Assembly (NCBI GenBank): GCA_015489255.1
Contig: WGAD01000049.1
Span: 1 to 5,305, forward strand
DNA from: Anaerolineales bacterium
GTDB taxonomy: Bacteria; Chloroflexota; Anaerolineae; Anaerolineales; Villigracilaceae
Direction of reading: 5' to 3'
DNA: 5,305 nt
Part shown: one piece after another, positions 1 to 5,305 of the stretch
Layout of the letters: each line of letters opens with the position of its first letter
Position numbering within the stretch: the stretch's first letter is position 1
Notes under the pieces: model-generated
Told to the model about the DNA's origin: nothing
The model's database searches: none
Seen by the model: only the letters and a program-made list of their open reading frames with translations
Position numbers and translations under genes: made by a program

Positions 1-503
1 CCTATGAGCCGGGAGCGGTGCGGGCGGCGGTGGACTACCTGACCGCACACCCCGAAGTCGGGCTGGTGTATGGCGACGCCAACTACATTGACGAAGACAG
101 CCGCGTCATCGGGCGCTTTCCGGCGGCGCAGACCGATTATGCGCGCCTGTTGCGCGGCTACGTCCACATCCCGCAGCAGGCGGCTTTCTTCCGCGCTGAC
201 CTGTGGCGGCAGGTGGGGCCGCTGGACGATTCCTTTTATTTTGCGATGGACTATGATTTATGGGTGCGGCTGGCGCGGCTGGCGCCGATCCGCTACCGGC
301 CCGGCCAGGTGTGGGCCAACTTCCGCTTGCAGCGCAACGCCAAATCGGTGGCCGAAGACGACCGCTGCTGGCCGGAGATGCTGCGGGTCTATGCCCGCGA
401 GCGCGGGCGGCGCCCGGGCGTGATTCACCTCAAATACGCCGTGCGCAAGGTGACCGGGCCGCTCTGGCGTTACCGCTTGTGGTGGCAGCAGCTGCGTTCT
501 TGA
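1..503 (+). CDS. Glycosyltransferase family 2 (WcaA-like), C-terminal part, 5' truncated by window edge
   Basis: The frame is open from base 3 to the TGA at 501-503, giving about 166 residues. The GTG at 18 is internal, because the preceding codons read YEPGA and continue the family pattern, so the true start lies left of the window. The visible part resembles the second half of a GT-A fold family 2 glycosyltransferase: a helix before VGLVYGDANYIDED, then IPQQAAFFRADLWRQVG, then FAMDYDLWVRLA (the MDYD is at 246-257). In this family the acidic residue in that last block is the likely catalytic base region. The N-terminal nucleotide-sugar-binding half with the DxD motif is outside the window. 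Such enzymes transfer a sugar from a nucleotide-sugar donor at the cytoplasmic membrane face, usually for polysaccharide or glycolipid synthesis; the acceptor cannot be told. The last 30 residues are basic and Trp-rich. No terminator hairpin follows the stop. Family assignment is firm, specificity unknown. Confidence 0.88.
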   Translation, partial: YEPGAVRAAVDYLTAHPEVGLVYGDANYIDEDSRVIGRFPAAQTDYARLLRGYVHIPQQAAFFRADLWRQVGPLDDSFYFAMDYDLWVRLARLAPIRYRPGQVWANFRLQRNAKSVAEDDRCWPEMLRVYARERGRRPGVIHLKYAVRKVTGPLWRYRLWWQQLRS

Positions 504-566
504 CTTACAATTTTGTTAATCAGAATGTTGCAAGGGTTTTGTCGGCTGCCGCTGCCCAAGTGAGAT

Positions 567-580
567 TAGAATAAAACCGT
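567..580 (+). promoter_or_regulatory. Possible -10 element giving a leaderless or near-leaderless start at 581
   Basis: The 77-nt gap 504-580 is clearly more AT-rich than its surroundings. TAGAAT at 567-572 matches the bacterial -10 consensus at five of six bases, and the ATG at 581 begins 8 nt after it, about where transcription would start. No purine-rich ribosome binding site precedes the ATG at 581, which fits a leaderless message. No good -35 box lies at 16-19 nt upstream. A separate TTGACT at 500-505, overlapping the glycosyltransferase stop, resembles a -35 box but has only a weak CAGAAT partner at 521-526 with a short 15-nt spacer. This is motif reading only. Confidence 0.35.
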
Positions 581-715
581 ATGCAGAAATTCAGCCTCCC
601 CTATCTCGCCGACTGGTTTGCTACAGCGCTGCGTTGGTTCGGGTTGCTGGGGCTGGTGATGACGTTGCCAGACGATGCGCCGGGATTAACGCTGACGGTG
701 CTCGCCTGGGCGTAG
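581..715 (+). pseudogene. N-terminal segment of the sensor kinase, cut off by an in-frame TAG
   Basis: The ATG at 581 opens a 44-codon frame ending in TAG at 713-715, in the same phase as the kinase that resumes at the ATG at 722 six bases later. The peptide has a hydrophobic helix at about residues 13-29 (ATALRWFGLLGLVMTL) after a short polar start. A second hydrophobic stretch (GLTLTVLAWA) then runs straight through the stop into the VNMGVSVIAGL decoded downstream. Joined, these give two membrane helices followed by the basic loop NRRLSRHRH. That is the expected positive-inside topology for a six-helix sensor, so I read 581-715 as the original start of the kinase gene. One base change would turn TAG into a Trp, Leu, Gln, Tyr, Lys, Glu or Ser codon. 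It may be a nonsense mutation, a sequencing error, or a short separate peptide whose termination lets ribosomes restart at 722. Confidence 0.6.
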
Positions 716-721
716 GTCAAT

Positions 722-2323
722 ATGGGGGTTTCTGTCATCGCCGGGTTGAACCGCCGCCTGTCTCGCCACCGTCATGTGGCGGTCTTGCTGGATGGCCTGC
801 TGGCGTCGTTTTTTTTCTTTTTGCAGGGCGGGCCGTTTGCGGGCAGCTGGTGGGTTGGCGTATTACCGCTGATCGCCGCCGGCATTTATTTTGAAATCCG
901 CGGCAGCCTGACGACGGCTTTTTTGCTCGGAGGCTTGCAAACGGCCGGGATGTATGCCCAACAGCCGAGCACAGCCAGCCTGACGATCGGCGGCCTGCTG
1001 CTGGCCTTCAACCTTTTGCTGGGGCTGATGTTTGGCGTATTGGGACGGAATCTGTTTGGCGAATTGCGCCGCCTGTATCAGATGCGCTTACAGGCAGAAA
1101 GAGAGCGGCGGCGGGTGGAAAACGAACGTTTGCAGGCCATTTATGAACTGACCACCACCCTGACCAGCACGCTCTCCTACCGCCACGTGCTGGAATCGAT
1201 CTTGGATCTCGTTGCAACGGCGTTGGATCCGGATCGGGAGCAGGAGGTGATCAACCAGCTGGTGTCCGCCGTTTTGCTCTTTTCCGAAGGGCGCCTGGTT
1301 GTCGGCTCCGCCCGTCGCTTTACGCAGGCCGATATGCGCGTTGTTCTGGAAGGCGAGCGCGGGCTGCTTTCGCGGACGTTGACGGAAGGCGAACCGCTGG
1401 CTGTTTCGCAATTTTCCGGCGACCCGGAACTGGGGCGCATTTCCATTTTGCATTCTTGCCAGTCTCTGTACCTCTTTCCTTTGCGCAGCGGCTTCGATGT
1501 CTTTGGCGTCTTGCTGTTTGCCCACCCGCAACCGAGATTTTTCACCCGTGAACGGCGCGACTTGCTAGACATCCTCGGTCGCCAGGCGGTGATTGCCATC
1601 AAAAACGCCAAATTATACGAAGACCTGCTGGCCGAAAAAGAACACATCGCCGAAGCGCAAGAAGAAGCCCGCAACAAACTGGCGCGCGACTTGCACGATG
1701 GCCCCACGCAGTCGGTTTCGGCCATTGCCATGCGGCTGAACTTCGTCCGTATGTTGCTGGAAAAGAAACCCGAGGCCGTCCCGCTGGAGCTGGAAAAACT
1801 GGAAGAACTGGCGCGGCGGACGACGAAAGAATTGCGCCACATGCTCTTTACCCTGCGCCCGCTGGTGCTGGAAACGCAAGGCTTGCAAGCTGCGCTGGAA
1901 GCGATGGCCGAAAAGATGCGTGAGACTTACGGGCAAAACGTACTGATCCAGGTGGAGCCGCACCTGGAGGAAGTGCTGGATGTCGGCAAACAGGGCGTGC
2001 TCTTTTTTATCGCCGAAGAAGCGGTCAACAACGCGCGCAAACACGCCCAGGCAGACCACATTTGGGTCAGCCTGCGTGACCTGGGGCGCGAGATCGCTTT
2101 GTTGGAGATCAAAGACGATGGGGTGGGCTTCGATTTGAAATCGGTCATGGGAACTTACGAAACGCGCGGCAGCCTGGGGATGGTCAATTTGCGTGAGCGG
2201 GCGGAACTGGTCAACGGGTTACTGCATATTGATTCGGCGCCGGGGCAGGGGACGACGGTGCAGGTTTTCGTGCCGCTTTCGGAGGAAGCCGCCGACCGTC
2301 TTCACCACGCACGGGAGACTTAA
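722..2323 (+). CDS. Membrane sensor histidine kinase, GAF-HisKA_3-HATPase_c (NarX/DegS type)
   Basis: This 533-residue protein is a cytoplasmic-membrane sensor that should autophosphorylate and pass phosphate to a NarL/LuxR-type response regulator. Residue numbers count from the ATG at 722. A helix remnant (1-9) and the basic loop NRRLSRHRH precede four membrane helices at about 19-35, 43-57, 61-79 and 87-108. A charged coiled-coil linker spans about 112-140 and a GAF-like domain about 150-295. A second helical linker leads into HisKA_3 with RDLHDGPTQ, phosphoacceptor His325. HATPase_c follows, with an N box EEAVNNARKHA (Asn437), G1 DDGVG (466-470 region) and G2 GSLGM (483-487). All catalytic motifs are intact. 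Only a weak AGG (714-716) precedes this start, and the same frame extends upstream to 581 across a TAG, so the native protein probably began at 581 with two more helices. The ligand is unknown. No response regulator adjoins it; the next gene starts 2 nt downstream. Confidence 0.9.
   Translation: MGVSVIAGLNRRLSRHRHVAVLLDGLLASFFFFLQGGPFAGSWWVGVLPLIAAGIYFEIRGSLTTAFLLGGLQTAGMYAQQPSTASLTIGGLLLAFNLLLGLMFGVLGRNLFGELRRLYQMRLQAERERRRVENERLQAIYELTTTLTSTLSYRHVLESILDLVATALDPDREQEVINQLVSAVLLFSEGRLVVGSARRFTQADMRVVLEGERGLLSRTLTEGEPLAVSQFSGDPELGRISILHSCQSLYLFPLRSGFDVFGVLLFAHPQPRFFTRERRDLLDILGRQAVIAIKNAKLYEDLLAEKEHIAEAQEEARNKLARDLHDGPTQSVSAIAMRLNFVRMLLEKKPEAVPLELEKLEELARRTTKELRHMLFTLRPLVLETQGLQAALEAMAEKMRETYGQNVLIQVEPHLEEVLDVGKQGVLFFIAEEAVNNARKHAQADHIWVSLRDLGREIALLEIKDDGVGFDLKSVMGTYETRGSLGMVNLRERAELVNGLLHIDSAPGQGTTVQVFVPLSEEAADRLHHARET
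2313..2318 (+). promoter_or_regulatory. Ribosome binding site of the hydrolase, inside the kinase end
   Basis: GGGAGA lies in the last codons of the kinase, with 7 nt between it and the ATG at 2326. It supports that start. Together with the 2-nt gap between the genes it suggests translational coupling of the hydrolase to the kinase. Confidence 0.6.
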
Positions 2324-2325
2324 CC

Positions 2326-3102
2326 ATGCCGGTTGCGGCCTCTTTGCATTACCTCGTCCATAACCAGGGGGCTGTCGAGCAGCCCCCCGTTTTGTTGATC
2401 CACGGCGCCGGAGGCGATCATCTGTACTGGCCGCCACAAGTGCGGCGGATGGCGTATGGGCGCATTTTTGCCGTCGATTTGCCTGGGCACGGCCTTTCGG
2501 GGCGCCTTGGGTGCCAACGAATGGAAGACTACGCCCGTTCACTGATCTACCTGCTGGATGCGCTTGGTATTTCGCGCGCCGTCGTGGTGGGGCATTCCAT
2601 GGGCGGCGGCATTGCCTTGCAAATGGCGCTAGATTGGCCGCAGCGGGTGATGGCCTTAGGGTTGGTGGCGACCGGCGCTCACTTGCCGGTTTCCCCGCAG
2701 TTATTGGACGCCTTTTCACGCGAGGAAACGGTCGCTCGGGGGATTGATATAATCATGCAGTGGGCGTTTTCGCCGGCGGCAGATGAAAAACTGCGCCGTT
2801 TGGCCCGGCGGCGCATGGAAAAGATCCGTCCGCCGGTGCTGCACGGCGATTTCATTGCCTGCAACGCCTTCGATGTCCGCGCGCGCCTGGGCGAGATCGC
2901 AGCGCCGGCGCTGATTCTCGCCGGCAGCGCCGATAAAATGACGCCCCTGCGCTTTGCCGAAGGTTTGCGCACCGGGCTGCCCCGGGCACGTCTGCGCCTG
3001 TTTGCCCAGGCCGGGCACATGTTGATGCTGGAACGTCCGGAAGAAACCGCCCGCACGCTATCAGAGTGGCTGCGCGCGCTTCACTACCATCCGGGCTTGT
3101 GA
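2326..3102 (+). CDS. Alpha/beta-fold hydrolase
   Basis: The 258-residue product has the usual length and layout of single-domain alpha/beta hydrolases (esterase, lipase or MenH/BioH-like enzymes). The oxyanion-hole segment is LLIHGAGGDHLYW (residues 23-35, HG at 26-27), followed by the strand and turn FAVDLPGHGLSG (48-59). The nucleophile elbow is GHSMGGG with Ser91. The acid is Asp203 in AGSADKMTP, and the base is His231 in QAGHMLMLERPEE. The cap region is roughly 115-180. There is no signal peptide or membrane helix, so it should be cytoplasmic. The triad is complete and activity is likely, but the substrate cannot be read from sequence. It starts 2 nt after the kinase stop and ends 45 nt before iorA, so it is probably co-transcribed with both. 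An ester, thioester or C-C bond substrate linked to aromatic acid metabolism is possible but is only inferred from position. Confidence 0.9.
   Translation: MPVAASLHYLVHNQGAVEQPPVLLIHGAGGDHLYWPPQVRRMAYGRIFAVDLPGHGLSGRLGCQRMEDYARSLIYLLDALGISRAVVVGHSMGGGIALQMALDWPQRVMALGLVATGAHLPVSPQLLDAFSREETVARGIDIIMQWAFSPAADEKLRRLARRRMEKIRPPVLHGDFIACNAFDVRARLGEIAAPALILAGSADKMTPLRFAEGLRTGLPRARLRLFAQAGHMLMLERPEETARTLSEWLRALHYHPGL
2367..2396 (+). terminator. Terminator-like hairpin inside the hydrolase gene
   Basis: GGGGGCTG at 2367-2374 pairs perfectly with CAGCCCCC at 2380-2387 (8 bp, 7 of them G-C) around the 5-nt loop TCGAG. CG and then TTTTGTT (2390-2396) follow. This has the form of a Rho-independent terminator, but it sits 41 nt after the hydrolase start codon, where ribosomes would normally keep it unfolded. 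It may act as an attenuator when translation is poor, or it may be a chance result of the codons for residues 14-21. Confidence 0.35.
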
Positions 3103-3133
3103 CGGCGGGGCGCAACACAGAATACCTGAACTT

Positions 3134-3139
3134 GGGAGG
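3134..3139 (+). promoter_or_regulatory. Ribosome binding site deciding the iorA start
   Basis: GGGAGG is 8 nt upstream of the ATG at 3148 and only 5 nt upstream of an adjacent TTG at 3145. The spacing and the preferred codon both favour ATG 3148 as the start. No hairpin or promoter-like element is evident in the 45-nt gap (3103-3147), which suggests read-through from the hydrolase. Confidence 0.75.
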
Positions 3140-3147
3140 CTCTGTTG

Positions 3148-5055
3148 ATGACCGAAGAACGCGAAGTGGTAAGACGGTTGCTTTCGGGCAATGAAGCCAT
3201 TGCCCGCGGCGCTTGGGAAGCCGGGGTGCAGGTGGCCGCCGGCTATCCGGGCACGCCCAGCACCGAAATTCTGGAAACCTTTGCTCGTATGCCGGGCGTA
3301 TACGCCGAATGGTCGCCCAACGAAAAAGTGGCGCTGGATGTAGCCATCGGAGCGGCCTATGCCGGGCGGCGGGCGCTGGCGACGATGAAGCACGTCGGCG
3401 TTAACGTGGCTGCTGACGCCCTCTTCTATGTGGCGATGACTGGCATGGAAGCCGGCCTGGTGATCGTCTCGGCGGACGATCCTTCCATGCACTCCTCGCA
3501 AAACGAGCAAGACAACCGCCACTATGCCAAATTTGCCCGCATCCCTTGCCTGGACCCGGCAGACAGCCAGGAAGCCCGCGACATGATGCTGGCGGCCTAT
3601 GAACTGAGCGAAGAATTCGATACGCCGGTGCTGCTGCGCCCGACGACCCGCGTTTGCCATACCAGCACGCTGGTGGAAGTCGGCCCCGACCGTTACCAGC
3701 CGCCGACGCCGGGAAAATACCCGCGTAACCCGAAGAAATATGTGATGGTGCCGGCCAACGCCCGCGGACGCCACCCTGTTGTGGAAGCCCGCATCCGCGC
3801 CATTGCCGAATTTGCCGAAACGTTTGCTTTCAATCGGGTGGAAATGCGGGATACGTCGCTGGGCATCATCACCAACGGGGTGGCCTACCAATACGCCCGC
3901 GAAGTCTTCCCCGAAGCCAGCGTTTTGAAGCTGGGGATGTCGTTCCCGCTGCCTTACCATCTCATCCGCGATTTTGCCGCCCGGATGGAGCGCGTGATTG
4001 TGCTGGAAGAGCTGGACCCCTTCATCGAGGAGGGGGTGCGCTTGATGGGCGTTCCGCTGTATGAGCCGGAGGGGTTTGTTTACCGCCCAGGAGAAAAGAC
4101 CATCTTCCCCTTGATCGGCGAGCTGAATCCGCGACGGGTGCGGGAGGCGGCCACGGCGGCGGGGCTGCTGCCGGAGAGGGAAGAGGCCGTGGACGCCGAA
4201 CCGGCGGGTCCAGTCGCGCCGCAGCGCGACGTGCCCGTTTACCTGGATGTCCAGCTGCCCAACCGTCCGCCGGTGCTCTGTCCGGGGTGTCCGCACCGCA
4301 GCACGTTCTATATCCTCAATAAATTGAAAGTGCCCATCAACGGCGATATCGGCTGTTACACCCTGGGGGTGATCCCGCCGTTGAGCGCCATGCATACCAC
4401 TGGCTGCATGGGCGCCAGCATCGGCGTGGCTCACGGCGGCGCGGTGGCCGGCGATCGGGAGCGGCACATCGCTGTCATCGGCGATTCGACCTTCTTCCAC
4501 ACCGGTTTATCGGCGCTGGCCAATGTCGCTTATAACCAGAGCAACGTCATTACCATCATCCTCGACAACCGCATCACCGGTATGACCGGGCACCAGGAAA
4601 ACCCGGGCACCGGCGTGACCCTGCAAGGCAAGGAGACGCGTGAACTGGCGCTGGAACCGCTGGTGCGCGCCCTGGGCATCGAAAAGGTCAAGACGGTTGA
4701 AGCCTACGACGTGGAAAGCATCGAAAAAACGTTGCGCGCCTGGCTGAAGGAAGACGAACCAGCGGTTTTGATCGCCCGCCACGCCTGCGCCTTGCTGCCG
4801 GAGGAGCGCCAGCAGTATTTGCCCCTGCGGGTGGAGGCAGAGGCCTGCAACGGCTGCACGGTTTGCTTCCGCATTGGCTGCCCGGCCATCATCCAGTCGG
4901 ACCAGAGGGACCCGAAGTACAACCGTCCGCTGGCAGAAATTGACCCCTTGTTGTGCACAGGCTGTGAGATCTGCTCGCAGGTGTGCCCGCGCGATGCCAT
5001 TCTCTTCCGCAAAGACGTGCTGGCCGAGCTGGCGGCCAAAGGAGGGCAAGCATGA
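3148..5055 (+). CDS. iorA: Indolepyruvate:ferredoxin oxidoreductase, alpha subunit (IorA)
   Basis: IorA is the catalytic, TPP- and 4Fe-4S-containing subunit of the oxygen-sensitive cytoplasmic enzyme that converts indolepyruvate and other aryl pyruvates plus CoA to aryl-acetyl-CoA and CO2, reducing ferredoxin. The 635-residue length is normal for the family. The pyrimidine-type TPP domain comes first, with AAGYPGTPSTEIL (about 30-42) and EWSPNEKVALDVA (Glu54 and Glu59). The middle domain includes LGIITNGVAYQYAREVF. The C-terminal TPP domain opens with LCPGCPHRS (377-385) and carries the cofactor motif GDS (445-447) followed, 28 residues after Asp446, by Asn474 in LDNRITGMTG. Two ferredoxin-like motifs end the protein: CxxCxxCxxxxCP (Cys567, 570, 573, 578) and CxxCxxCxxxCP (Cys603, 606, 609, 613). 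The first, with its four-residue spacing, is typical of IorA. It overlaps iorB by 4 nt, as expected for two subunits made in equal amounts. Confidence 0.96.
   Translation: MTEEREVVRRLLSGNEAIARGAWEAGVQVAAGYPGTPSTEILETFARMPGVYAEWSPNEKVALDVAIGAAYAGRRALATMKHVGVNVAADALFYVAMTGMEAGLVIVSADDPSMHSSQNEQDNRHYAKFARIPCLDPADSQEARDMMLAAYELSEEFDTPVLLRPTTRVCHTSTLVEVGPDRYQPPTPGKYPRNPKKYVMVPANARGRHPVVEARIRAIAEFAETFAFNRVEMRDTSLGIITNGVAYQYAREVFPEASVLKLGMSFPLPYHLIRDFAARMERVIVLEELDPFIEEGVRLMGVPLYEPEGFVYRPGEKTIFPLIGELNPRRVREAATAAGLLPEREEAVDAEPAGPVAPQRDVPVYLDVQLPNRPPVLCPGCPHRSTFYILNKLKVPINGDIGCYTLGVIPPLSAMHTTGCMGASIGVAHGGAVAGDRERHIAVIGDSTFFHTGLSALANVAYNQSNVITIILDNRITGMTGHQENPGTGVTLQGKETRELALEPLVRALGIEKVKTVEAYDVESIEKTLRAWLKEDEPAVLIARHACALLPEERQQYLPLRVEAEACNGCTVCFRIGCPAIIQSDQRDPKYNRPLAEIDPLLCTGCEICSQVCPRDAILFRKDVLAELAAKGGQA
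5038..5046 (+). promoter_or_regulatory. Strong ribosome binding site for iorB within the iorA end
   Basis: AAAGGAGGG sits in the last codons of iorA, 5 nt before the ATG at 5052. It is the best Shine-Dalgarno match in the window and, with the ATGA overlap, supports tightly coupled translation of the two subunits. Confidence 0.75.
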
Positions 5056-5305
5056 AAGATATCCGCTTTTTGCTGGTGGGCGTTGGCGGCCAGGGCACCT
5101 TGTTGGCGAGTAACGTCCTGGCCGAGGTGGGCATGGCGCTGGGGTACGACGTCAAAAAAGCCGAGGTGCACGGCATGTCGCAGCGCGGCGGCAGCGTGAT
5201 TTCCCACGTGCGCTGGGGCGAGCAGGTGTTTTCGCCGGTCATCCCCGACGGGGAAGCCGATGTGCTCATTGGCTTCGAGAAGCTGGAAGCCCTGCGTTTT
5301 TTGCG
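5052..5305 (+). CDS. iorB: Indolepyruvate:ferredoxin oxidoreductase, beta subunit (IorB), N-terminal part, cut by window edge
   Basis: The first 84 residues are visible and the frame is still open at the right edge. The start is the ATG of an ATGA overlap with iorA. The protein begins with a short beta strand and the glycine-rich turn VGVGGQGTLLASNVLAE (residues 9-25), then KKAEVHGMSQRGGSVISHVRWG (the HGMSQRGG core at 40-47). Both are hallmarks of the gamma-type domain of 2-oxoacid:ferredoxin oxidoreductases, which in this enzyme is the separate IorB subunit. The next segment, PDGEADVLIGFEKLEALRF, also fits. IorB pairs with IorA and completes the active enzyme; the rest of the gene, normally about 200 residues in total, is outside the window. 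Confidence 0.93.
   Translation, partial: MKDIRFLLVGVGGQGTLLASNVLAEVGMALGYDVKKAEVHGMSQRGGSVISHVRWGEQVFSPVIPDGEADVLIGFEKLEALRFL

Noticed and set aside
713..715. Genetic code reassignment or pyrrolysine at TAG
   Set aside because: A single TAG in one gene is not evidence of recoding. The other complete genes here end in TGA or TAA, which neither supports nor excludes it. Mutation or read error is simpler.
809..822. The T-tract as evidence of an existing frameshift in the kinase
   Set aside because: The upstream segment (581-712) and the downstream kinase are in the same phase, and sensible membrane-protein sequence is read on both sides, so no indel is present.
634..894. An 86-codon + strand frame overlapping the kinase N-terminal region
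   Set aside because: It lies in another phase of the kinase frame. The kinase phase gives proper membrane helices and loops over the same bases, while this one gives a Gly/Arg/Val-rich product with no features.
1088..2148. Several - strand frames opposite the kinase
   Set aside because: They are antisense to the GAF, HisKA_3 and HATPase_c coding region and have low-complexity, Arg/Ser- or Gln/Phe-rich translations.
3145..3147. TTG as the iorA start codon
   Set aside because: It is immediately followed by ATG 3148, which has better spacing (8 nt rather than 5) from GGGAGG.
3061..4500. A 479-codon open frame on the - strand opposite iorA
   Set aside because: It is fully antisense to a gene with unmistakable IorA motifs. 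The translation is rich in His, Arg and Gly, with no recognisable domain, and has no ribosome binding site. Long antisense frames are common in GC-rich codon-biased genes.
4507..5207. Overlapping - strand frames opposite the iorA 3' end and the iorB start
   Set aside because: They lie opposite the iron-sulfur motifs of IorA and the start of IorB, both clearly coding on the + strand, and show no motif of their own.

Overview
This is a GC-rich bacterial window with all genes on the + strand. It looks like an ordinary chromosomal segment of an anaerobic or facultative bacterium. The gene types are a WcaA-like family 2 glycosyltransferase, a multi-membrane-helix GAF/HisKA_3 sensor kinase and an indolepyruvate:ferredoxin oxidoreductase pair. 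These would fit Chloroflexota, in particular an Anaerolineae-like lineage, but that is an inference from protein style and no taxonomic marker is present.

Layout: (1) positions 1-503 hold the C-terminal part of a glycosyltransferase, cut by the left edge. (2) Positions 504-580 are a short non-coding gap with a -10-like TAGAAT placed so that transcription could start at or very near the ATG at 581. (3) Positions 581-2323 form one continuous frame for a membrane sensor histidine kinase, interrupted by a single in-frame amber codon at 713-715. The part after the stop can start at the ATG at 722 and keeps four membrane helices, GAF, HisKA_3 and HATPase_c. The part before it (581-715) encodes the expected first helix and half of the second. 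(4) Positions 2326-3102 encode an alpha/beta hydrolase with an intact Ser-Asp-His triad, beginning 2 nt after the kinase stop. A terminator-like hairpin lies inside its first 24 codons. (5) Positions 3148-5055 encode IorA, complete with its TPP motif and two 4Fe-4S motifs. (6) Positions 5052-5305 are the start of IorB, overlapping IorA by ATGA and cut by the right edge.

IorA and IorB form one enzyme that oxidatively decarboxylates aryl pyruvates from aromatic amino acid breakdown to aryl-acetyl-CoA, reducing ferredoxin. The kinase, hydrolase and iorAB are close enough (gaps of 2 nt, 45 nt and -4 nt) to be one transcription unit. No response regulator is visible in the window. I see no mobile element, CRISPR array, tRNA or rRNA. 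I do not see a convincing undescribed system. The point most worth a second look is the amber codon that splits the kinase sensor domain.
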